Of a stretch of 48,195 nucleotides of DNA, positions 17,501 through 24,900 are shown one piece after another. The notes under the pieces are model-generated. The model was not told the origin of the DNA, searched no databases, and saw nothing but the letters and a program-made list of their open reading frames with translations. A program made the position numbers and the translations under genes. The DNA is from Gemmatimonas sp. (GTDB lineage: Bacteria; Gemmatimonadota; Gemmatimonadetes; Gemmatimonadales; Gemmatimonadaceae). Location of the stretch: the NCBI GenBank assembly GCA_011390885.1, contig JAABRO010000021.1:1-48195 (forward strand). Reading direction: 5' to 3'. Position 1 is the stretch's first letter. Each line of letters starts with the position of its first letter.

Positions 17501-20500
17501 CCTGCCGGTGCGGGTGCTGTTCGAGCGACCCACGGTGGCGGCGCTTGCCGAGGAGATCTCGGCGCGTCTCGTCAGCGCGTCGGCCGAGGTGCCGCTGCGC
17601 CCGCTGGCCGACGGTGCGGAGGCGCCGCTCTCGTTCGCCGAAGAGCGGCTGTGGGTGCTGCACCAGATGGAGCCGGAGAGCGCTGCCTACAACCTGGTGG
17701 CGGCGTTCCGCATTCATGGGCGGCTCGACCGCAACGCGCTCGTGGCCGCGCTCTCGTCGATCGAGCGGCGCCACCAGTCGCTGCGCACCGTCTTCCCGAG
17801 CCCCGACGGCATGGCGCGTGCCGAGGTGCGCCCCCCGCGCACCTTCCCGCTCACCGTGGAGCATGTGGCGAGCGGCGAGAGCCGTGACGAATCGCTCCGC
17901 GCTCGCGCCGCCGAGCTGGCCGCCGTGCCGTTCGATCTCGCCGAGGGGCCGCTCTTCCGCGGTACCCTGCTCGAGGCGGACACGAGCGATCACCTGCTGG
18001 TGCTCGTGATGCACCACGTGATCTCGGACGGCTGGTCGCGCGGTGTGCTCTATCGCGAACTGGGCGAGGCGTACGCACTCTTCGCGACCGGGCGCCCGGA
18101 CGATCGCCCCGAACTCGCCATCCAGTACCGCGACTACGCGGCGTGGCAGCGCGCGCGCCTCACCGAGGGCGTGATCGAGGCGCAGTCCGCGTACTGGTCC
18201 CGACAGCTCGCCGGACCGCTCCCGACGCTGGACCTCCCCACGGACCGTCCGCGGCCGCCGGTGCAGACGTACAAGGGCGCCACCCACAGCTTCCTCATTC
18301 CGCCGCGCCTCGCGGAACGGCTGCGCGAACTCGGGGCTGCCGAAGACGCGACGTCGTTCATGGTGCTGCTGGCCGCGTTCCAGGCGTTGCTCGGCCGCTA
18401 CAGCGGACAGGACGATGTGGTCGTGGGGTCTCCCACCGCCGGTCGCACGCGCGTGGAGACGGAGCCGCTGATCGGCTTCTTCGTGAACACGCTCGCGCTG
18501 CGCGCCGACCTCTCGGGCAACCCGAGCTTCCGCTCGCTGCTCGCGCGCGTGCGCCGCATGGCGCTCGATGCGTTCGAGCACCAGGACCTGCCCTTCGAGC
18601 GGCTCGTGGAGTCGCTCAAGCTGCCGCGTGACCTGAGCCGTTCGCCGCTCTTCCAGGTGCTGTTCATTCTGCAGAACACCCCCGTGCATCCGCTCACGCT
18701 GCCCGGGCTCACGCTGCAGCAGGTGGATGTGGACGCGGGCGCGGCGAAGTTCGACGTGACGCTCGCGCTCGTGAACGCCGATGGCGGCTACACGGGGCAT
18801 CTCGAGTACAACACCGACCTGTTCGATGCGAGCACCGTCGAGCGCCTCGCGGGACACTACGTGCGCCTGCTCGAGGCCGCCGCAGAGGCGCCTGATCGCC
18901 CCATCGGGCGGCTGGCGCTGCTCACGTCGCCCGAACGCGAGCAGCTGCTGCACGCGTGGAACGCCACCGATGTCGAACTCCCGACCGGCGACACGATCGT
19001 CTCGCAGTTCGAGGGGCAGGTCGCGCGCACACCCGATGCGCCCGCGGCCACCTTCGAGCTCGAGACGCTCAGCTATGGCGAGCTCAATGCGCGCGCGAAC
19101 CGCCTTGCGGCGCACCTGCGCACGCTCGGGGTGGGGCCGGACACGCTCGTCGGCATCTACATGGAGCGTTCGCTCGAGATGCTCGTGGGCATGCTCGCCG
19201 CCATGAAGGCGGGCGGTGCGTACCTGCCACTCGACCCGGCGTACCCGGATGACCGGATCGCCTTCATGCTCGAAGACAGCGGGGCGCCGGTGGTGCTCAC
19301 GCAGGCGCGCCTGATGAGCAAGCTGCCTGCACGGGAGGGCGTGCAGGTGGTGCGCGTCGATGCCGATGCGGCCGCCTTCGCGACCCGCTCGTCGGAGAAC
19401 CCGGCGCCGACCGCCGGGCCGGCGCACCTCGCCTACCAGATCTACACCTCCGGCTCGACCGGCCGCCCCAAGGGCGTCATGATCGAGCACCGGAACGTGA
19501 TCAACTTCTTCGTGGGCATGGACGAGCGTGTCGGTGGCGATGCCCCGGGCACGTGGCTCGCCGTGACCAGCATCTCGTTCGACATCTCGGTGCTCGAGCT
19601 GCTCTTCACGCTCACGCGCGGCTATCACGTGATCGTGCAGGGTGACCCGGAGCGCGTGCGCCAGCAGCAGGCGGTCAAGCGCTCGGACCGCAAGCTGGGG
19701 TTCAGCATCTTCTACTGGGGAAGCGATGCGCATGCGGCCACCGAGAACCGCTACCGCATGCTGCTCGACGGCGCGAAGTTCGCCGATGCGAACGGGTTCG
19801 AGGCCGTCTGGGTGCCGGAGCGACACTTCCACTCGTTCGGTGGGCTGTATCCCAGCCCCGCGGTGGCGAGCGCTGCGATCGCGGCTGCCACGTGCCGCAT
19901 CAAGCTGCGCAGCGGCAGCGTGGTGCTGCCGCTGCACAGCCCGGTCCGGGTGGCCGAAGACTGGTCCGTCGTGGACAACCTGTCCAACGGGCGTGTGGGA
20001 CTCGGCTTCGCGTCCGGCTGGCACGACCGCGACTTCGTGTTCGCGCCCGACAACTACGCGAACCGTCGCCAGGTGCTCACGGAATACATCGACATCGTGC
20101 GCCGCCTGTGGCGCGGGGAGACGGTCACGCTCCCCGGTGGTAGCGGCACGCCGGTGCAGATCGCCACGTTGCCGCGACCGATCCAGCCCGAGCTGCCGGT
20201 GTGGGTGACGGCGGCCGGCACGCCGGCCACGTACGAGATGGCGGGCACCACGGGTGCCAACGTGCTCACGCACCTGCTCGGGCAGACGCCCGAGACGCTG
20301 CGCGAGAAGATCGCGATCTACCGTGCGGCCCGGAAGCGCGCCGGTCATGAGGGCCCCGGCCACGTCACGCTGATGCTGCACACCTACGTCCACGAGGACA
20401 TGGAGCACGTCAAGCGCACGGTGTGGCATCCGTTCCGCGAGTACCTGCGCACTTCGGTGGACCTCATCAAGGGGCTGGCCGAGGGGCGCGGACAGGACAT

Positions 20501-21926
20501 GCGGTCGGCCGAGTTCACCGCCGAGGACATGGAGGCGCTGCTCGACCACGCGTTCCATCGCTACTTCGACACGAGCGCCCTGCTCGGCACGCCCGAGACC
20601 TGCTCCGAGATGGTGGAGCGCCTCAAGGGCATGGACGTGGACGAGATCGCGTGCCTGATCGACTTCGGCATCCCCGATTCGGAGACCATGGGCAGCCTCG
20701 AGCTGCTCGCCGAACTGCGCCGGCGCTCGGACGAGAGCTCGGCCACCGCGTCGGCCGACTTCGACATCAAGGCGCAGCTCGAGCGCTGGAACGTCACCCA
20801 CTTCCAGTGCACGCCGTCCATGGCGGCCATGCTCACGCAGGAACCGGAGACGCGGTCCGCGCTCGCCGGCCTCCAGTGCCTCATGGTGGGCGGGGAAGCG
20901 TTCCCCACCGCACTGGCGGGCGAACTGCAGGCGCTGGTGCGTGGCCGTGTGGTGAACATGTACGGGCCCACCGAGACCACGATCTGGTCGGCCACGCACA
21001 CACTCGACGGCGCTGCCGGTGCGGTGCCGCTGGGCACGCCGATCGCGAACACCGTCTGCCATGTGGTCGATCGCAACCTGGAGCTGGTGCCGGTGGGCGT
21101 GCCCGGTGAACTGCTCATTGGCGGCGAGGGCGTAGTGCGCGGGTATCATGCGCGCCCGGAGCTCACGGCGGAGCGCTTCCTCGACGATCCGTTCCTGGGG
21201 CGCGGCCGTGTGTACCGCACGGGCGACCTCGTACGCTGGCGCGCTGATGGCCGACTGGAGTTCCTCGGCCGCATCGACCATCAGGTGAAGGTGCGCGGCC
21301 ATCGCATCGAGCTTGGCGAGATCGAGACGGCGCTGGAAGCCGAAGCGTCGGTGCGTGAGGCCGTCGTGATGGTGCGCAGCTTCGGCGCGGACGACAACCG
21401 CCTTGTGGCGTATGTGGTTCCGTCGCGCGGCACCGTGGATGCGGGTGCGCTGCGGCAGGCACTCGGTGCACGCCTGCCGGAGTACATGGTGCCGCAGCAC
21501 GTGGTGCCCATGGAGCGACTGCCGCGCACGCCGAACCTGAAGGTGGATCGCAAGGCGCTGCCGGCCCCGAACGAGGTCGCCGCCGCGCCCGCCGCGACCT
21601 TTGTGCAGCCCGGCAGCGAGCTGGAGTCGCAGATCGCGGCGATCTGGCGGGACGTGCTGCAGCTGCCGCAGGTAGGTGTCAGCGACAACTTCTTCGACAT
21701 CGGTGGACACTCGTTGCTGACCGTGAAGGTGCACATGCGCCTGCGCGGGGCGATCGACAAGCCGGTCTCGATCACCGATCTCTTCCGATTTCCGACCATC
21801 CGGTCGCTGGCCGAGCACCTGGGTGGTGCAGCGCCGGCAGCGCCGACGGGCGAAAAGGCGCAGGCGCGAGCGGATGCTCGCCGCGAAGCGCTGCAGAACC
21901 GTCGCGCACGACGGGGAACCTCCTGA
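14502..21926 (+). CDS. NRPS: C*-A-PCP-C-A(Ox)-PCP with embedded luciferase-like monooxygenase
   Basis: This two-module NRPS has about 2474 residues. Domains: a degenerate condensation-like domain (about 1-430) whose motif reads HHPALLDE at 118-125; adenylation 1 (about 438-940; YTSGSTG at 581); PCP1 (Ser983); an active condensation domain (about 1030-1470; HHVISDG from 1171); adenylation 2, first half (YTSGSTG 1648, Asp1694); a luciferase-like flavin monooxygenase (about 1728-2080) set between core motifs A4 and A5; adenylation 2, second half (NMYGPTE 2152, A10 Lys2347); and PCP2 (Ser2404). My reading of the adenylation-2 specificity residues is DILQMGMIWK, close to the glycine consensus. Adenylation 1 has FSSSV where Asp is expected, so its substrate may lack a normal alpha-amino group. 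Starts at GTG 14454 or 14490 are also possible. No terminal thioesterase is present; the chain should pass to the PKS 14 bp downstream. Confidence 0.95.
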   Translation: MTLTHRGTSAPPLLTDLVLLGLVAGGDEPVRVTVDATFAGRADEVAFRTVWQRLAEQAPALRLRLGGDRDDAPELEPGLACDAALGWLGAWSTSPADALWSAEAVAGTEQALTVRFSHHPALLDERSRLRLLEIWGEAYAAELAGREWSAAGLAGGDPESEAPAAGAQASDVELAEAFWRPRLSAAPVSRLWASGDGLSADRVAIRLRALDASMLRQLDQLAADLGTDPETIVEAALGLVLARATGSDEVRFVVRRATPSFAPRLLAAPGAHDLVRPSAYSVDAHASVREAVRLTAELHRAAEPHSWLPLSQLARWDAPRGSTRVADVLLMVDLEPALAAVRDALGGDLAVLREPTGFPLTITLRRSARPLLRAEFDAALVPEPTVDALLEALSTVLAQWCAAPDAPLGAIRLSPPEQPVSPAPFAPGSAEPAWQGGIASALSVHSLTAPQAPAVACGDESLTYDDLEARAALIGGHLRAAGVSRGDIVALHLERGPELAAAVLGILRAGAAWLPLDPAYPRGRTLDVLRRSGARCVLTQRALAGVLAEAGVPELLLEDAPSAEPVPPLEMSPDEPAYLIYTSGSTGTPKGVLVSHGNVVRYARALGEVVGLEPTDRWLHTASMAFSSSVRQLLVPLLNGATVVIARRAEVADPRELLRVARQARITIMDLVPSYWARVVEALEAEPALAVPSLRLALSASEPLPAAVLERWLRLAPEGQRFINMFGQTETTGIVAAGEVTLEDCRDGAILPLGRALPGNRLLVLDAAGQPLPAGLTGEIVVSGSNVGLGYLGDPELTAARFRPDPFHGNGARLYATGDRGYVRPDGRLAFVGRQDNQVKVRGHRVEVEEIEAVLTRHVGVSEAAVDVRVDAGGDVRLVAFVVPAVAGEAPAARELRDHLAATLPDYMMPAAFTPSVALPRTPNGKLDRAALRALAVDFAPIAPSYVAPRTPLESELSALWCEVLGVSRVGVSDHFFEIGGHSLMAIRVLARIRATHGVDLPVRVLFERPTVAALAEEISARLVSASAEVPLRPLADGAEAPLSFAEERLWVLHQMEPESAAYNLVAAFRIHGRLDRNALVAALSSIERRHQSLRTVFPSPDGMARAEVRPPRTFPLTVEHVASGESRDESLRARAAELAAVPFDLAEGPLFRGTLLEADTSDHLLVLVMHHVISDGWSRGVLYRELGEAYALFATGRPDDRPELAIQYRDYAAWQRARLTEGVIEAQSAYWSRQLAGPLPTLDLPTDRPRPPVQTYKGATHSFLIPPRLAERLRELGAAEDATSFMVLLAAFQALLGRYSGQDDVVVGSPTAGRTRVETEPLIGFFVNTLALRADLSGNPSFRSLLARVRRMALDAFEHQDLPFERLVESLKLPRDLSRSPLFQVLFILQNTPVHPLTLPGLTLQQVDVDAGAAKFDVTLALVNADGGYTGHLEYNTDLFDASTVERLAGHYVRLLEAAAEAPDRPIGRLALLTSPEREQLLHAWNATDVELPTGDTIVSQFEGQVARTPDAPAATFELETLSYGELNARANRLAAHLRTLGVGPDTLVGIYMERSLEMLVGMLAAMKAGGAYLPLDPAYPDDRIAFMLEDSGAPVVLTQARLMSKLPAREGVQVVRVDADAAAFATRSSENPAPTAGPAHLAYQIYTSGSTGRPKGVMIEHRNVINFFVGMDERVGGDAPGTWLAVTSISFDISVLELLFTLTRGYHVIVQGDPERVRQQQAVKRSDRKLGFSIFYWGSDAHAATENRYRMLLDGAKFADANGFEAVWVPERHFHSFGGLYPSPAVASAAIAAATCRIKLRSGSVVLPLHSPVRVAEDWSVVDNLSNGRVGLGFASGWHDRDFVFAPDNYANRRQVLTEYIDIVRRLWRGETVTLPGGSGTPVQIATLPRPIQPELPVWVTAAGTPATYEMAGTTGANVLTHLLGQTPETLREKIAIYRAARKRAGHEGPGHVTLMLHTYVHEDMEHVKRTVWHPFREYLRTSVDLIKGLAEGRGQDMRSAEFTAEDMEALLDHAFHRYFDTSALLGTPETCSEMVERLKGMDVDEIACLIDFGIPDSETMGSLELLAELRRRSDESSATASADFDIKAQLERWNVTHFQCTPSMAAMLTQEPETRSALAGLQCLMVGGEAFPTALAGELQALVRGRVVNMYGPTETTIWSATHTLDGAAGAVPLGTPIANTVCHVVDRNLELVPVGVPGELLIGGEGVVRGYHARPELTAERFLDDPFLGRGRVYRTGDLVRWRADGRLEFLGRIDHQVKVRGHRIELGEIETALEAEASVREAVVMVRSFGADDNRLVAYVVPSRGTVDAGALRQALGARLPEYMVPQHVVPMERLPRTPNLKVDRKALPAPNEVAAAPAATFVQPGSELESQIAAIWRDVLQLPQVGVSDNFFDIGGHSLLTVKVHMRLRGAIDKPVSITDLFRFPTIRSLAEHLGGAAPAAPTGEKAQARADARREALQNRRARRGTS

Positions 21927-21940
21927 GGACCGAAGCCAGC

Positions 21941-24900
21941 ATGAGTGATCACATCGAACTGCCCGCCGGATCTGCCGAGACCGACATCGCCATCGTGGGA
22001 ATGGCCGGTCGCTTTCCAGGTGCGCGCGATGTCGAGGAGTATTGGGCCAACCTGCGCGGCGGCGTGGAGAGCGTCACGTGGCTCACCGACGAGCAGCTGC
22101 GCGCGGCCGGCGTGCCCGAGGAGCTGATCGCCGACCCGCAGTACGTGAAGGCCTGCTATCCGCTCCCGGACATGGAGGGCTTCGACGCCGGCTTCTTCGG
22201 CTTCGCGCCGCGCGAGGCCAGCATCATGGATCCGCAGCAGCGACACTTCCTCGAACTGGCGTGGACCGCCCTCGAGTACGCCGGCCACGACCCCGCGCGC
22301 TTCGACGGCTCCATCGGCGTGTACGCCGGATGCGGTGCGAGCTCGTACCTCATGTTCAACCTGCTCTCCAACCCGGAGCTGGTGCAGAGCACGGGGATGT
22401 TCCTGTTGCGCCACACGGGCAATGACAAGGACTTCCTGGCCACGCGCGTTTCGTACCTCATGAACCTGCGGGGCCCGAGCGTGAACGTGCAGACGGCGTG
22501 CTCCACGTCGCTGGTCGCGATCCACGCCGCAGTGCAGTCGCTGCTCAACCACGAATGCGACCTTGCGCTCGCGGGGGGCAGCACGCTCAAGCAGCCGCAC
22601 ACGGTGGGGTACAAGTACGAGGAGGGCGAGATCATGTCGCCCGACGGCCACTGCCGGAGCTTCGACGAGAAGGCCGAGGGCACGATCTTCGGCAGCGGCG
22701 CGGGGGTGGTGGTGCTGCGCCGCCTCGTGGATGCGATCCGGGACGGCGACACGATCCACGCCGTGATCAAGGGCTCGGCCATCAACAACGACGGGTCGCA
22801 GAAGGTGGGTTACCTCGCGCCGAGCGTGGACGGGCAGGCGGCCGTCATCGAGGAGGCGCTCCGCCTCGCCGATATCTCGCCGGAGGATGTGCAGTACGTG
22901 GAGTGCCACGGCACGGCGACTCCGGTGGGTGATCCGATCGAGGTGACGGCGCTCACGCAGGCGTACCGCTCGGCCGGCGCTCAGCACAATGGCTACTGCG
23001 CCATCGGCACGGTCAAGTCGAACATCGGACATCTGGACACGGCTGCGGGTGTCGCCGGCGTCATCAAGACGGTGCAGGCGCTCAAGCATCGCGAGATTCC
23101 GCCGTCGCTGCACTACACGGCGCCCAATCCGGCCATCGATTTCGAGACCAGTCCGTTCTTCGTCAACGCGACGCTGCGGACGTGGGAGACCGATGGGCGT
23201 GCGCGCCGCGCGGGTGTGAGCGCTCTTGGCGCGGGTGGCACCAATGCGCATGTCGTGCTCGAGGAGGCGCCGGCGCTGCCGCCGTCATCACCCGCGCGCG
23301 ACCTGCAGCTGTACGTGCTGTCGGCGAAGACCCCCTCGGCGCTCGATGCGCAGGCCATGAACCTCGCCGATTTCCTCGAGCGCACCGACGCGCCTGCGGC
23401 CGATGTCGCCTTCACGCTGGCCGCGGGCCGCCATGCGTTCGCGCATCGCCGTGCCGTCGTCGCCGCGTCCGCGCACGAAGCCGCCGCGCTGCTCCGGGCC
23501 AACGATCCGAAGCAGCTGCCCTCGGGCACCGTGTCGGATCGGCCGCGCTCCGTCGCGTTCATGTTCGCCGGTGGTGGCGCACAGCACCCCGGCATGGGCG
23601 AGGATCTCTATCGCACCGAGGCGGTCTACCGCGCGGCAGTGGACGAGTGCATCGCGCTGCTGCAGCCGCGGCTGGATTGGGACCTCAAGGCGCTGCTCTA
23701 CCCGCCCGTCGCGCAGCGTGAAGCGCTCGCGGCGGAGATGGAGCGCCCGTCTCGCTCGCTGCCCTGCCTGTTCATCACGCAGTACGCCATGGCAAAGCAG
23801 TGCCTCGCGTGGGGGCTCGAGCCCTCGGCCATGATCGGGCACAGCATGGGTGAGTACACGGCGGCGCATCTGGCGGGCGTATTCTCGCTTGCCGATGGGC
23901 TCGCCCTCGTCACCCTGCGTGGCCAGCTCTTCGAGAAGGTGCCCGCGGGCGGCATGCTCAGCGTGTCGCTGTCGGCCGAGGAGCTGGCGAAGCGGTTGCC
24001 GCCGGAGCTCTCGATCGCGGCGGTGAACGCGCCCGAGCTGTGCGTGGCGTCGGGACCGCTCGACGCGCTCGAGCGTCTCGAGGCGGCGCTCGAGGCCGAT
24101 GAGATCGACAGCCGCCGCGTGCGCATCAACATTGCGGCGCACTCGAGCATGCTCGAGCCCATCCTTGCCGAGTTCGGTGCCTTCTTCCGCGGGATCACGC
24201 TGTCGGCGCCCGAGCGGCCGTTCGTCTCGAATGTGAGCGGCACCTGGATCACCGCCGAGCAGGCCACCTCGCCGGACTACTGGGTGCGACACCTGCGCCA
24301 GACGGTGCGCTTCGCCGACGGCGTGGGCGTGCTGCTCGAGGACGCCGGTCGCGTGCTGGTGGAGGTGGGGCCGGGGCGCATCCTCGCCACGCTGGCGGGC
24401 CTGCACCCGGCGCGGTCGAAGGAGCAGGTCACGCTCACGTCGATGCGGCACCCCGACGAAGCCGCGCACGATGTCGCGCACGCGCTCGGCCTGCTGGGGC
24501 GCGCGTGGGTGGCTGGTGTCCCGCTGCGGAGCGAGGCGCTGTGGCATGATGAACGGCGGCGTCGCCTGCCGCTCCCCACGTACCCGTTCGAGCACCAGCC
24601 GTACTTCATTGCGCCGGGCAAGCCGGCGGTGGCGGCGCCCTCGCTCGCCAAGCGCGCCGATGTGGGCTCGTGGTTCCACGCGCCTGCGTGGGTGCGCTCG
24701 CCGGTGCAGCCGTCCGATGTGCCGGCCGATGCGCGCTGGCTCGTGTTCCATGACGACCAGGGCACCGGTCGTGCCCTCGTCGAGGCGCTCGTGCAGCGTG
24801 CGGGCCGCGTCGACGCCGTGATCTCCGTGATCCCCGGCGATGGCTATGCGGCCATCGACGCGCGCACGTTCCGGATCGACCCGTCGGAGCCGGAGCACGC

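Noticed and set aside
17403-21818. Long antisense open frame (1471 codons) opposite the NRPS
   Set aside because: It is His/Arg/Glu-rich without any domain motif and mirrors the GC-codon pattern of the NRPS, which has every expected motif. The same applies to antisense frames at 21281-23251, 23288-24898, 26270-27565 and 42244-48182.
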